Assembly: GCA_963693365.1 (NCBI GenBank)
Contig: CAVNZM010000017.1
Span: forward strand, 5,146,001 to 5,210,000
DNA length: 64,000 nucleotides
Reading direction: 5' to 3'
Source of the DNA: Amoebidium appalachense
Taxonomy: Eukaryota > Ichthyosporea
This document shows, in pieces, positions 1 through 13,100 of this stretch. Position 1 is the stretch's first letter, and each line of letters starts with the position of its first letter. Position numbers and translations under genes: made by a program. Under the pieces are notes generated by a model that saw nothing but the letters and a program-made list of their open reading frames with translations, made no database searches and had not been told where the DNA came from.

Positions 1-92
1 GTTCCGTGTTTTGTTGTTGTGTGTGTCTGTGGTGTTTTCACACTGCACCACTGTGTCTCTGCTTACATCCTAAATACTTATAGAATTTAAAA
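1..92 (+). repeat. 5' LTR of copia A, 3' end only
   Basis: Bases 1-92 repeat 5835-5926 exactly by eye. The identity carries two G further (93-94), but the downstream copy is followed by a poly(G) run there, so the true LTR end is most likely the AAAA at 89-92. LTRs of this superfamily normally end in CA, so the terminus is atypical. Confidence 0.85.
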
Positions 93-105
93 GGTTATGC
101 AGCCC
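93..105 (+). other. candidate primer-binding site of copia A
   Basis: GGTTATGCAGCCC lies directly after the LTR. It resembles the complement of the anticodon arm of initiator tRNA-Met (GGTTATGAGCCC type) with one inserted base. Drosophila copia is known to use an internal half-tRNA of this kind. Copia B has a related sequence in the same position. The match is by eye and is an inference. Confidence 0.4.
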
Positions 106-154
106 TTTTGCACGCTCCCTACACACATCTAGAACTCGCGCTCGTTTTTCAATC

Positions 155-2723
155 ATGGATCCAAACAAAACTGGCGTAAACAAAATCACCATGTGGAAAG
201 GTGAAGGGAAGACTGGTCCCGATAGCAAAACTACCTATTTTCAATGGGAAATCATTTTTCTCGGCATGATGACCGGCACTAAAGGTGTCCGACTCGTGGA
301 TGTTGTCCTTGCTGACAACTACGTCCCCCCTACCACCGTCGCGGTTGACGGTGAACCCCCCTTCTATGGCTACGGCACTACCGCGGAACTCAAAGAGGCC
401 CGCAATTGCCTCCTGCTCCATATGATACAGAACATCGACCCTTCCGTCCTCACCACCGTTGCCCAGTACCGTATTGGCATGGACCCTGAACGGGCCATGT
501 GGAAATTCCGTCAACACTATCTCCAAGGCAAACCCGATCAGATCCGCATCCTTCACCGTCAGTGGGATGCCTGTGCCCTTCAGCCCGGTGAATCATTCAC
601 CACCTACCTGAGCCGTCTGCAGACCATCGTGAACCAGCTCCAGTCTCTCCAAGATGAGTCCATTCACTTCACTCGTCTAGCTGAGAAGTTCTTCAATGAA
701 CTCACCACCAGAGACGACCTCACCCCTGAGTTCAATCGTCTTATCGAAGACTATCACTTCGGTGATAAGCTATTCCCCGACTTCGAGTCCCTCCATAACC
801 ACGTCAAGGGCATCGAGTTACGTCAAGACCTCAAGATGCAACTCCGGAACAACCGTGCCCACCGTGCCTCCAAGTCCAGCATGGCATTAAATGCCAGTGC
901 TCCCCCCCGTGATCTTCCTCGCCGTGACTTACGCACCCGACTTGACCGTACCTCTGGCACGGACCTCCGAACTCGTCTCTCCCGTCAGCACACCCGATCC
1001 CGTTCCCCCCACCGGCCTGCCTTCCGGTCCACGTCTCGTTCCCCCAGTCGTTCCCGTTTCTCGGGTTCCCGTCGTTCTGATTCCCCGGCTCGTTCTAACA
1101 CCCCGTCCGTGAAAGAATGCTCCTACTGCCACGAGCCTGATCACACGATCATCGATTGCCCTGAGCCGAAATGCCGTATGTCCAGACACAACCGTTCCCG
1201 TCAAGGCAGTGAGAAATCTGTCTCCTTTGCTTTCTCGGCATACAATGCTAGCTCCGTCCCCGTGTCCTCCGACCCTGCCTGGGATTCCGGGTGCAACATG
1301 ACTGTTTGCCCCACCCGTGAGTTCTTCCATGACCTCACTCCCCTTCCGACACCGACTCCCGTTGCTGCCTTCAATGGCACCCCCGTCTTGGCCACTCACA
1401 CCGGCCATATCGTCATCAACACCACCACCGACCATGGCACTACCACCCTAACCATTGAAGCCTACTACACCCCGTCTGGCCAAGCCTTCCTCATTTCAAC
1501 ATCCCAAGCTGCTGCCGAATACATCAAGGGTGATTTGAACGATGCCTCCACTCCGTCATTCCTCTTCGACCGACTCACCGGCCGTCATCTCGTCAACCTC
1601 CGTCTACACAACGGTCTGTATTACTTCAAGGACTACACCATTCAACCACCCACTCGTCCTGTGGCTCTGGCTGCCACTACCAGTGTTAACCCATCCATCT
1701 GGCACCATCGTCTGGGGCACCGAGCTATGACCAGCATCAAGGACATGGTGAAACACGACCTTGTTATTGGTCTCCCCTCCTCTGTCCTCGACTGTGATGT
1801 TCCTGATTGTCATGGCTGCATTATGGGTAAGACCACCAAGGCTCCGTTCAGGGGTGACCGTCCTCACTCCAACATCCCCGGTCATGAATGGCATTGGGAT
1901 TTTTTTGAGCCTACCACAACATCGTACGGAGGTTCCAAGGTTGCTCTCGTCACTGTCTGCCGTGCCTCTGGCCTCGTCAAGATCTACCCGATGGCCGACC
2001 GTACCACCACCCTGGATATTCTCACAGCTCACACCAACCTCGTTGCCACCCATGCCCCCTCCAAAGTTGGTGTTTACCACTTCGACTCCGGCTCTGAGTT
2101 CACCTCCAAGGATACCCGTGCTTTTTGCCTCTCCCAGGGCATCAAGGCCAGCTATGCTCCGGTGGACTGCCCTCAACTGAACGGCTATGTTGAACGACGT
2201 ATGCGGTTCCTCCAAGAGATTGTCCGTTGCCTCCTCCATCAAGTCCAAGATCAGTCTCTGTCTCCCAAACTGTGGGCTGAGGCCCTCCAACATGCCGCCT
2301 ACATCATCAACGTCACCCCGTCCACGACTGCCAATGGTCGTACACCATTCGAGGTTTTCTACGGTGTCAAGCCCGACATCTCCGAGCTCAAAGTGTTCGG
2401 TTGCCCTGCCTACACTCACGTGCCAGCCTCTAAACGGAACAAGCTGGCCCCCACCGTCAAACTCGGCATGTATATCGGCTATGATCTTCAATCACACTGC
2501 CACCGGATCTTCAATGCCACCACCCATCGTGTCGGCCTCTTCCGTGATGTGATTTTCGACGAATCAGCTTATCTCCCGTCCGACATTCCATCAACCCTTC
2601 CGACCCCCGACACCACTGCTACCTCGACCACCCCACCCCCCACAGGTGACACTGAAGATGATGTTTGTCTGGTGTACTCTGGCCCCCCTCCTGCCATCGT
2701 CGTTCCCCCGACACCCCCCCCCC
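155..2723 (+). CDS. copia A Gag-protease-integrase
   Basis: The ATG at 155 opens a frame that runs through Gag, protease and integrase. The Gag part (residues 1-~350) has an Arg/Ser-rich stretch and a CX2CX4HX4C zinc knuckle at residues 322-335. The protease motif Asp-Ser-Gly is at 377-379. The integrase has its zinc-binding HHCC (histidines near 517-522, cysteines 552 and 555) and a DDE triad at Asp582, Asp644 and Glu680, the last pair 36 residues apart. The frame continues to 3049, but after the C10 run at 2714-2723 it is out of register: the pol sequence resumes in the +1 frame. The break lies in the Pro/Thr-rich linker between integrase and reverse transcriptase. It could be a real indel, a homopolymer sequencing error, or less likely a programmed shift. 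Confidence 0.9.
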
Positions 2724-4562
2724 ACCGGCCCCCCTGCCCCCGTGCCCGTCCAGCCTGCCGACCCTCATCCTGCCCCTGGCAACGTCACACCCATCCGACC
2801 CGGCTCCCCCGACAACTTCCACTCGGCCCCATCCAGCCCGGAGGTTGCCCCCCCTGCACTTCCGAACTTCCAAGTTCCCCCCCCACCGTCTCCACCTACC
2901 CCGGTTCCTGCACCCCGTCGTTCTGCCCGTCTCCAGGGCAAGGTTGGACTTCAAGCCACCACCACCCTGCCAGTCCCCCCCGGTCCCCCCATCAACATCG
3001 ACCAACTACCCAAACTTGTCCGTCAACTCTGTTCCGGACCCAATGGTGATCAGGTCAAGTCAGCCCTGACTGCTGAGTATCAAGCCTTCGTCGACAAAGA
3101 CATCTTTGAACTTGTTGACCCTCCCCCTGGTGCTAACATCGTCGGCTTCAAGTGGATTGTCTCCGAGAAAACTCTCAACTCGGCTGGTGACACCAAGATC
3201 AAGGCACGTGGTGTTGCTCAAGGCTTCAGTCAGCAATACGGTGTTGACTATGAGTTGATTGAGAGCCCTGTCATCCGTCCGGCTGCTCTCCGTGCCATCC
3301 TAGCTCTGGCCGTTGTTGAAGGTCATGACATACATCAACTCGACGTGTCTACGGCCTTTCTCAACAGCCCACTCACCGAGACCATCTACATGAAACAACC
3401 CCCGGGATTCATCACCATGGCCACACTTGGCAAGGTCTGGAGACTCAAGAAAGCCCTGTACGGCCTCAAGCAAGCCTCCAAGGCTTGGTACGACTTCCTC
3501 GACGGCATTCTTCTTGCCCATGGCCTGACCCGTACTAAGACCGACCCGTGCATCTACCTCCGGTTCTTCCCCAACAACGATGTGGTACGGGCTGGTAACT
3601 ACGTCGATGACTCCACCATCACCAACACCCGGGGTTCTACTGCTGCCAGTGACCTGGCTGCCCACATCAGCAAGATGGCCAGCTGTCGTATGAGTCCATT
3701 TGACCGTATGCTCGGTGTTGATTTTAATCACTCTGATCCCCATCACCTCCACATGCACCAGAGGTCTTACATCATGGATATCATCCACGACTTCAACCTC
3801 ACCGATGCCAAGTCCAAGTCTACCCCCATCCCTGCAGGCACCACCGTCTCCCTGGCTGATTGCCCCCCCCAACCGTTCACCGTGCCCTACCGTGAGTTAC
3901 TCGGCCGTCTCCTCTGGGTGGCACGGTGCACACGTCCCGACATTGCCTATGCCATCGGCTTCCTTGGTCGGTTCAGCACCAACCCCGGCAAGACTCACTG
4001 GGACCTTCTCCGTCGTGTGGCCCGGTACCTGCTCGGCACCATTGACCTTGGCATTGACTACAAGTACTCGGCCACCCAGTCCCCCATACTCGAATGCTAC
4101 ACGGATGCTGACTTTGCTGGTTGTGCCGACAGCAAGAAGTCTACCACCGGCTACATTATCGTGTTTGCTGGTATGCCCGTCATCTGGTACTCCAAGCTCC
4201 AGCCCATCACGGCCACCAGCACCACTGAAGCTGAGCTGATTGCTCTCAATGCTGGCACCCAAGAAGTTGCTTGGGTCCGTGACCTCTTCAAGGAACTCGG
4301 CTGTCCCATGCTTGCTCCGACTCCGGTGTACTGTGACAACCAGTCGACCATTGCCATCGTCAACTCCACCGGCATCAAACACCGTACCAAACACATTGCC
4401 GTCCGGTATCACAACACCAAGGACTACATTGCCAGTGGGGACGTGGTTGTCCACTACGTTGAGTCAGCCCACAACTTAGCTGACATACTCACCAAACCCC
4501 TCCCCGGCCCGAGTCATGTCCACCATCGTGCTCGACTTTGTTTACCGGATATTGTGGATTGA
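2724..4562 (+). CDS. copia A reverse transcriptase-RNase H
   Basis: This frame continues the polyprotein after the C10 frame break and ends at TGA 4560-4562. Reverse transcriptase motifs are present in order: KARGVAQGFSQ, the QLDVSTAFLN motif, LYGLKQ, and the catalytic YVDD. RNase H follows with YTDADFAG, a STTEAE motif, CDNQS and the terminal KHI...ADILTKPL block typical of copia. All catalytic carboxylates I can recognise are kept, so only the upstream frame break stands against full coding capacity. There is no start codon of its own; the upstream ATG at 2646 lies in what would be shadow frame within the linker. Confidence 0.9.
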   Translation, partial: TGPPAPVPVQPADPHPAPGNVTPIRPGSPDNFHSAPSSPEVAPPALPNFQVPPPPSPPTPVPAPRRSARLQGKVGLQATTTLPVPPGPPINIDQLPKLVRQLCSGPNGDQVKSALTAEYQAFVDKDIFELVDPPPGANIVGFKWIVSEKTLNSAGDTKIKARGVAQGFSQQYGVDYELIESPVIRPAALRAILALAVVEGHDIHQLDVSTAFLNSPLTETIYMKQPPGFITMATLGKVWRLKKALYGLKQASKAWYDFLDGILLAHGLTRTKTDPCIYLRFFPNNDVVRAGNYVDDSTITNTRGSTAASDLAAHISKMASCRMSPFDRMLGVDFNHSDPHHLHMHQRSYIMDIIHDFNLTDAKSKSTPIPAGTTVSLADCPPQPFTVPYRELLGRLLWVARCTRPDIAYAIGFLGRFSTNPGKTHWDLLRRVARYLLGTIDLGIDYKYSATQSPILECYTDADFAGCADSKKSTTGYIIVFAGMPVIWYSKLQPITATSTTEAELIALNAGTQEVAWVRDLFKELGCPMLAPTPVYCDNQSTIAIVNSTGIKHRTKHIAVRYHNTKDYIASGDVVVHYVESAHNLADILTKPLPGPSHVHHRARLCLPDIVD

Positions 4563-4834
4563 CCCGACCTACTTCAAGAGTGATTTTCTCATGTGTCCTA
4601 CTTACTTTATCAACATCATTATATCATATGTATTGCCTTTGTGGGTATGCCCACTTAGGGTTTATATATAAGGTTTGACCCGTACCATCACTCTACTCTA
4701 TCTTTCACTGGTTTAAAACCCAGTTAATCAAACACCGCCTATACACGTTATATATATTCGTTGTTTTTGCCCCGGTTCCCTCCCCCCCTTCCCCCCCCCC
4801 CCCTTCTCCCCCCCCCCCCCCCCCCCCCCCCCCT

Positions 4835-4880
<46 letters not shown>

Positions 4881-4992
4881 AAAAGCACACACTTTAATTT
4901 TTTTTTTTTTTCTTTTTTTTTTCGTTTCTGTTCTCAAGTGGGGAGATTTCACTAGTTCAGTGGGGATATGATAACACAAACTTCAAAGTCTT
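4563..4992 (+). other. copia A 3' non-coding segment with poly(C) and T runs
   Basis: No gene is seen. A TATA-like TTTATATATAAGG lies near 4660, which is odd between pol and the 3' LTR. Broken poly(C) runs occupy about 4783-4878, and T-rich runs lie at 4890-4922. Two extra short purine blocks (AAGTGGGGA-like) precede the polypurine tract. Confidence 0.6.
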
Positions 4993-5001
4993 AAGTGGGG
5001 A
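4993..5001 (+). other. polypurine tract of copia A
   Basis: AAGTGGGGA sits immediately before the LTR start TGTTG. This is the usual copia arrangement for plus-strand priming. Confidence 0.75.
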
Positions 5002-5926
5002 TGTTGTAATACGTAGTATTTACATATGGTAAGATCTTCTCAGTTTGTGTTATGTTTCAGTTCATATGCTTAATGTAAATGCCACACTCCTATTATGTAA
5101 AGTGTAGCATCGATCTCCGATATGCTTGTATACTTGTAATCGTGTTGTATCGGCTTTAATCGTGTATTGTAATATCGATTAGAATATTTATATGTGTGTA
5201 CACGGATCCACCCACTCAGGGAGAGACATGTACATGTTCGTGTGTACATAAATATCTCTGGTTATAGTTATGCTATTACTATCTTGTTTGTTGATCTGTG
5301 CTCTCTTTTCCTTCCTCTTTCTCCTTCCTTATTTTCTTTTCTTTCTCTCCTTGTCTTCATGTGTATAATCGTATTTCTTTTCTACTAATATATGTTAGGT
5401 AGATTTGTGTTACTTAATACGTGTTCATTGGACGGTAACACACTTAGGCTACACTTAGAATAGCATGTGTGTTTAGACTTCATTAATTCACTTTAGTTTT
5501 CATGTGTTGCCGGGCTTTAACCAATCATCAAGGTTAAGTGTGATATGTCTGAGTCTTTGCAGTATGTCATAGGTTAGAACTTCCTTGATGATGACACGAG
5601 TTGATCTTAACTAGTGTCTGTGTCCTATCGTGTACGCCTCCGCGTACCGGATCTCTCTGAAAGCAATTGGTTCTTAGTGATTGGTTTCTATTAGAGATGG
5701 ATCTGATTTCCGACTGGTCGGAAATCATGTATGGATTGGACTTAGAGGAATTTCAGGTATTTATTCGAAGATCAGAATAAATTCAGTTCAGTCGTGTCTA
5801 AACATTGATGTCTGTTGTGTACACTGCTCCGATCGTTCCGTGTTTTGTTGTTGTGTGTGTCTGTGGTGTTTTCACACTGCACCACTGTGTCTCTGCTTAC
5901 ATCCTAAATACTTATAGAATTTAAAA
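5002..5926 (+). repeat. 3' LTR of copia A
   Basis: The LTR starts TGTTGTAATACG after the polypurine tract and ends where identity with bases 1-92 stops. It is about 925 bp. The 5' boundary is inferred from the TG start and the polypurine tract because the matching part of the 5' LTR is outside the window. The small open frames in it are not convincing genes. Confidence 0.8.
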
Positions 5927-6127
5927 GGGGGAGGGGGGCGGGGGAGAAGGGGGGGGGGTGGGGGGGGGGGTTGATAATCCTGATATTTCGTCTATTGACT
6001 GTTTGCCAAATCATCGTATGTTTCAAGAGTTTCCTCGGGTTTATGATTATCTAGGTCGTTACTTATAACCGTGCTTTGATATCTCAATTGCTTCTATTGT
6101 GAAGAGAACATCAATTAAGTCATTATA
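5927..6127. other. intergenic: poly(G) and short unique stretch
   Basis: G-rich runs flank the LTR (5927-5970). About 150 bases of ordinary AT-rich sequence follow. No gene is seen. Confidence 0.6.
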
Positions 6128-6380
6128 AATTAGAACCAACACGCTTGTGTCATGTGTGCTCAGTGAAGCCCTCCCCCCCCCCCCCCCCCCCCCCCCCGCG
6201 CGAGCCCCCCTCAAATCATTCCCCCCCCCCCCCCCCCCCCCCCACCTCCTTCGCCGTCGCCGCCACCATCCCCCAACACCCCCACCAAGCCCGACCACGT
6301 GTCACGTGCACTCATTCACAATCACCACCACAGGCTTACAGCGCTACCTTCTGAAATGTTGCCCGCCTCCTCACCATTCC
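6128..6380 (-). repeat. dispersed repeat R1, inverted copy
   Basis: Read on the minus strand, this resembles 29735-29905 and 34812-35135. Shared landmarks are a GGCTTCACxGAGCACRCAT block, a GCGTGTTGGTTC block, and GTGCACGTGACA...GTGGTC. Poly(C) interrupts it. The other two copies lie upstream of genes of the four-cysteine family, and this copy lies near that family's copy D. Confidence 0.65.
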
Positions 6381-6420
6381 TTGGACCTCTTCTGGATTCA
6401 GCCCCCCCCCCCTCCCCCCC

Positions 6421-6436
<16 letters not shown>

Positions 6437-6451
<15 letters not shown>

Positions 6452-6456
6452 ACTCA

Positions 6457-6552
<96 letters not shown>

Positions 6553-6773
6553 TGCATGCACGCACGCACAATTGCACGCACGCACGCACGCACGCACGCC
6601 CGCACGCCCGCAGGCACGCACGCACGCACGCACGCACGCACACACACACGCACGCACACACGCACGCACGCACGCACGCACGCGCGCACGCACGCACACA
6701 CGCACGCACGCACGCACGCGCGCACGCACGCACGCACGCACACACGCACACACACACGCACACACACACTCAG

Positions 6774-6841
<68 letters not shown>

Positions 6842-6880
6842 ACACACATACACACACACACACTCACACTCACACACACA

Positions 6881-6950
<70 letters not shown>

Positions 6951-7400
6951 GTGTGTACACACACACACACGGCTGGGATCCACTCCATGACCAGCCCCTC
7001 CCTCTTCCCTCCCGCCCCCCACCCTTCCCGTCCCCCCTCAAAAAAGGCCTGCCCGGGGCACAACGTAAGTACTAAGTCCTCCAAACCCATGGTGTCATTG
7101 GGAATAGAAGACACACGTGCGCGCACAAATGCACACACGCAGGCACACCCACACGTACACGCACACACACGCGCACATGCAAATGCACACACACAGCACA
7201 CACACACACGCGCGCACCAGTGCACACCAACACACACACGCGCGCACACGCACACACACACGCACACACACATGCACACACACACGCACATGTACACGCG
7301 CACCCACACGCGCGCACGTGGCACACACACGCACACACAGAGGGAGGGAGATACACATTAGCCACAGCCGCGGCTCGCCGGGGGACACACACACACTTGC
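6437..7400. repeat. CA and CGCA microsatellite complex
   Basis: Long CA runs (about 6437-6548 and 6776-6948) bracket a CGCA-rich block (6549-6760). More CA and CGCA islands follow to 7400. All long open frames here (His/Thr- or Cys/Val-repeat proteins) are translations of the repeats and are not genes. A 150-base non-repetitive island lies at 6970-7115. Confidence 0.9.
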
Positions 7401-7594
7401 ACAAACAGGCACGTGGTACACACACATACAAACTGATGCACATATATACCTTAATTGGTAGAATCTTTAGAATCAGCTAGACTCTTATTTCCAGACCCCC
7501 CTAGCCCCAACACAAGGACAAAAGACTCTAATGATCTTAATTTTTATGTATGTCACGTGGGGGTTAGTTAGCTAGAATTATAGGCGTAAGGCCA

Positions 7595-9010
<1,416 letters not shown>

Positions 9011-9157
9011 TGTACGGTAGAGTAAATTAAACAATAAATAGGTGTGTTCAAACAATAGGGCCGCTCCCCGCGTCGACAATATTACAATGCATACAATATG
9101 CATTATCATATCGGCTCAAAGCCGCCACAAGCAACAACATCCACTACCACCCAGTGC

Positions 9158-9625
9158 TCACTGGCACTTGCAGTACTGCATGCAATAAGACTGAGACCTG
9201 AGCATATACTCCGTGCAGCTGGTCATACACTGTGTGCACCAGGATGAGTCACCCACCGCCACCATTGCACCCAGTCGTGTGTGGTGGCCGCTTTGGGCTC
9301 GAGATGGGCAGGTGCAGGTGCAGGTGCAGGTGCAGGGGTGTTCACATCTCCCTCCATCGGTGTGGTGATGCTTGGAGGAACCTGCAGCTGGCGCGCAGAT
9401 TTGTGCAAGGAGGAGGAGGAGGAGGAGGAGGATGCAGGGTCTGCGTGGGCAGCGGCAGGCTTTGCAGGTGCAGTGGCGGGCTCTGCATGGGCGCCAGCGG
9501 GCGGGGCAACTGCGTGCACAGCCCGTGTGATATCGATGTTGTGTCCGACAGGTACGTCTGCGGGTTCAGCGGGTGCACGTGCAAATGCTTGGAATGATAG
9601 TGGAATCCGCGGGGTCGGCCGAATG
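9158..9625 (-). pseudogene. four-cysteine secreted protein family, copy D (5'-deleted, frameshifted)
   Basis: On the minus strand this encodes the 3' part of the family seen intact at 30568-31356. It keeps the VGHNI...ITR segment, APPAGAHA, the serine run from TCC repeats, HKSAR, and TPMEGDVNT. It also keeps a C-terminal CX3C-X10-CX3C motif ending at TGA 9158-9160. About four bases are lost near 9277 relative to copy A, which throws the C-terminus into another frame. The upstream end is informative: the promoter-type sequence GGCCGACCCCGCGGATTCCA (near 9600-9620) is joined almost directly to mid-coding sequence, so TATA, 5' UTR and signal peptide are deleted. Two extra cysteines flank the motif. 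It is probably dead. Confidence 0.75.
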
Positions 9626-9731
9626 TTCTGTCAGTGGTGATGCCGTGAGTGCAGAAGAATATCCTCTCTCTCTCTCTCCCCCTCCCTTCCTCCCCCCCTC
9701 CCCCCCTCCCCCCTCCCCCCCCCCCCCCCCC

Positions 9732-10037
9732 TGTAACTTAGAGGTCTCTCTGTGAGACTTTATTATTTGCTGACTTGCATTGACTGGCCCGCCGGGACCT
9801 TTATATACTTGTGGTCTGGCTCACTGGAATGTTACATACTATTCCCGATTGGTCTACCCGCCGCTATGGATCTAGTCGCTACCAATCAAAGCACTCCAAT
9901 AGAATTTTCTAGACTCTTCTAGATCTATCCTGATCTATCGTGAACCTATCCACCAGTTTATCCCGAATATCTCGAATATTCCCGATCACTAGTGCTACGC
10001 TAACGCAGGGCATACCGGATGGCTATCCTGTTCGACA
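9732..10037 (-). repeat. 3' LTR of copia B
   Basis: About 306 bp, beginning TGTCGAACAG at 10037 and ending TTACA at 9732 on the minus strand. It holds a TATATAAAG box (9801-9808 region) and, 40 bases further in the transcribed sense, an AATAAA signal (9759-9764). These fit the transcription start and poly(A) site of an LTR. Confidence 0.92.
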
Positions 10038-10046
10038 CCCCCACTT
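10038..10046 (-). other. polypurine tract of copia B
   Basis: AAGTGGGGG on the minus strand directly precedes the LTR start TGTCG. It has the same form as in copia A. Confidence 0.85.
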
Positions 10047-10170
10047 GCACTGTGTTCTATCTATGTACCGCATGCAACCTAAGCCTAAGATGCAACTCTA
10101 AAACTATGCTACTATACTAACACATATAACACCTACTACACGAACATTAACACTACACTATTTGTAGTTC

Positions 10171-13100
10171 TTACTCAGCCATGCCGATGGCCTGCCGATG
10201 CTGCACCAACTCAAGTCTCCCTAAAGCTTTGGTGCACATGTCGGCCACGTTACTGTTCGTGCTGCAATACACAAGTTCTACATCCCCATTCTCCACACAC
10301 TCACGGGTGTAGTGGTACTGAACGTCGATGTGTTTGCTCCTGTTATGGAGCATCGGGTTCCTTGCAAGCTTGATGCTGGCCTGGTTGTCGGCGTAGATGA
10401 TGGTCGCCTCACTCATATCGTAGCCCAGCTGCCCCAGCAGCTGTCGTAGCCACTTAGCCTCTTTGACTGCCAGGCACGTAGCCATATACTCCGCCTCTGT
10501 AGATGAAGTAGCCACAGTCTTCTGTTGCTTGCTGCCCCAGCTGATGGCAGATCCATTGGCAGTGAAGATGTATCCGCTCGTCGACTTACGGTCGTCGGAG
10601 TTGCCAGCGTAATCGGAGTCAGTGAATCCCTCCACTGTTGTACTCCCTCCTCGTCCTCCGCGGTAGACAATCCCGTAGTTGGTTGTCCCCTTGAGGTACC
10701 GGAGAAGATGTTTGGCTGCGTCCCAGTGTTGAAGTCCCGGGTTGCTCACGAACTTACTAAGTTCCCCCACTGCTTGTGCAATGTCTGGCCGGGTGGCCAC
10801 CATTGCGTACATTAAGGAGCCCACAGCTCTGGCATAAGGAACTTGCCGCATCGCCACTCTCTCCTCCTCGCTTGCCGGACTCATGGCCTTGCTCAACACA
10901 CATCGCTCTGGTAGCGGTGTTGACTTAGCCTTGCAGTCGACCATGTTGAAGCGCCGCATCAATGACTTGATGTACGTTTCCTGTGACAACTTTATATCGC
11001 CTGTTGCAGCGTCGCGACTGACCTGCACACCGAGTAGCAGCTTTGGCTCGCCGATCACCTTGACGGAGAACTTCGTCCCAACCTGCCTGACGAATTCTTG
11101 AATAAGATCATCTGTCCACGCCGCCACTAGCATGTCGTCCACATGCACAGCCACCACCGTCTTTCCACTTCCGTTGACCTTGAAGTAGACACATCGATCA
11201 GCTTCCACACGTGTGAAGCCAAGATCGACCATAGCCTCATGCATCTTCTCATTCCAGCACCTTGCTGCTTGCTTGAGGCCATACAGACTTTTGTGCAAAC
11301 GACACACATAGTCTTCCTTTCCGGGTACCTCGTACCCACGCGGTTGCTGCATGTACAGCTCTTCCTTGATGTCGCCGTTCAGGAACGCCGTGACGATATC
11401 TATTTGTGTGAGGTGCATGTTCTCTGCCGCTGCCATAGCGAAGAGAAGTCTGAAGCTGGTGAACTTGGCTACCGGGGCAAAGGTCTCTTCGTAGTCTATC
11501 CCCTCTTGCTGAGAGAAGCCCCTGGCCACACCACGGGCCTTGTAGCGCTCGACACTGCCGTCGGCGTTGCGTTTCATCTTGAAGACCCACTTGAAGGAAA
11601 CTGCCCGACGACCTGGTGGGAGTGGCACCAGTGACCATGTCCCATTCTTGACTAGAGATTCGTACTCCTCGTCCAGCGCAGCCTTCCACTTTGCACCATC
11701 TGGCCTGGAGATTGCTTCTTCCAGTGTCACAGGGTCATCCTCATTGCTATCAGCACTCTCAATTGCCATGCTGATACTGTCGCGGTACTCTACTACACCT
11801 GCGTTGATGCCGTAGGTCCCACCGCGCCTTGTAGTCATGGACGGATAGGCACTTCTGGTTGCAAACACCTGCAACTCTGCACTATCTTCCTCGTCTCCTG
11901 ACCCTGCCGCGTCCGAATCGCCGCTGTCCTCGCCCGCGCCGTCGCCGATAGCATCTGAATCATATCCACTGTCAGTGCCGATTGTAGGCTTCCGAAAGGA
12001 ATGTTGCTTCTTGGCGCTGATTGGATCCCTCGATTCCAAGCTCTGCTGATTTCCGATTGGCTTATGCATCAGCAATTCCATTGGCTCATCTTGCATCACC
12101 GGAATACCGGCCTTTGGGGTGCATGATTCATCGATCACCACATCTCGCCCGACGATAGTCTTGCGCGCCTCGGTGTCCCACAACAAGTACGTCTTGCTGT
12201 CACCTGTGTAGCCGACGAATTTACACTCCCGACTCTTGGCGTCTAGCTTCCTGCGCTCGTCCTTCGGCACATGGACAAATGCCTTGCTACCAAATACACG
12301 TAGATGGCTAACATCGGGCTTCTCTCCATACCATGCCTCCCAAGGTGTCATGCCACCCAGTACTGTGGTTGGCGTCAGGTTCTTGATGTACACAGCTGCC
12401 TGTACTGCCAGCTGCCAGAACCCCATACTCATGCCTGCTGACTGCAGCATGCAGCGCGCCGTCTCGACAATGGTCCTGTTAGCCCTCTCTGCTACACCAT
12501 TCTGCTCTGGTGTGTAAGGGACTGTCGCCTCATGTTCAATGCCGCACGCTTCCAGGAACGACTTGAACTCAGTGGAGGTGTACTCACCCCCGTTGTCGGA
12601 ACGCAGAATCTTGATGCTGGCACCGTGTTGCTTCTCTACGTGTGCCTTGTACTTCTTGAAGTAAGTATGCACTTGGGATTTATGTTTCATGAAGTACACC
12701 GTAGTGAACCTTGTCTTGTCGTCGATGAAGGTGACTGTGACATAATATTTGGAACCTTGCAGCGACTCCTTGTTGAACGGTCCTGCCACATCAGAATGAA
12801 CTCTGTCGAGCTTCGCTGGCGCTGTCTTGCGGGGTAGCTTACTGAAAGAGAGCCGGGCTTGCTTCCCTCTCGCGCATCCCTCGCACACACCGTCATCCTG
12901 GGGTTTGCAGTCGATGCACAGACCCTCGACGATGTTTTCTTTAGCCATTTTCTGTAGCGTGTTTGTTGCCACATGACCAAACCGCCGGTGCCATAAACTG
13001 GCGCTGCCCTTTACCGGCTCACACACGGTGTTACCCCCACTGCTGCCGACTGCAGTGGTCACCATGTTCACGCTCTCACATACGGGTTTCACTAGGAGAC

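Larger units (their letters stand above)
1..5926 (+). mobile_element. Ty1/copia LTR retrotransposon A (5' LTR cut by window edge)
   Basis: The order is LTR, primer-binding site, Gag, protease, integrase, reverse transcriptase, RNase H, polypurine tract, LTR. Integrase before reverse transcriptase places it in the copia superfamily. The window opens inside the 5' LTR. Its 92 visible bases match 5835-5926 at the end of the 3' LTR without a difference by eye, which suggests a fairly recent insertion. Reading is broken once, in a C10 run at 2714-2723. A C-rich stretch and T runs (4781-4922) separate the pol stop from the polypurine tract. Target-site duplications cannot be checked because the left end lies outside the window. 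Confidence 0.93.

Noticed and set aside
155-3049. Reading the copia A first frame to 3049 as real protein
   Set aside because: After the C10 run the frame loses similarity and becomes Pro/Arg/Ser-rich, while the +1 frame carries the linker and reverse transcriptase.
6147-7361. Long open frames of His-Thr or Cys-Val repeats over CA/GT arrays here and at many other places
   Set aside because: They are direct translations of microsatellites in several frames at once, with no start context, splice signals or homology.
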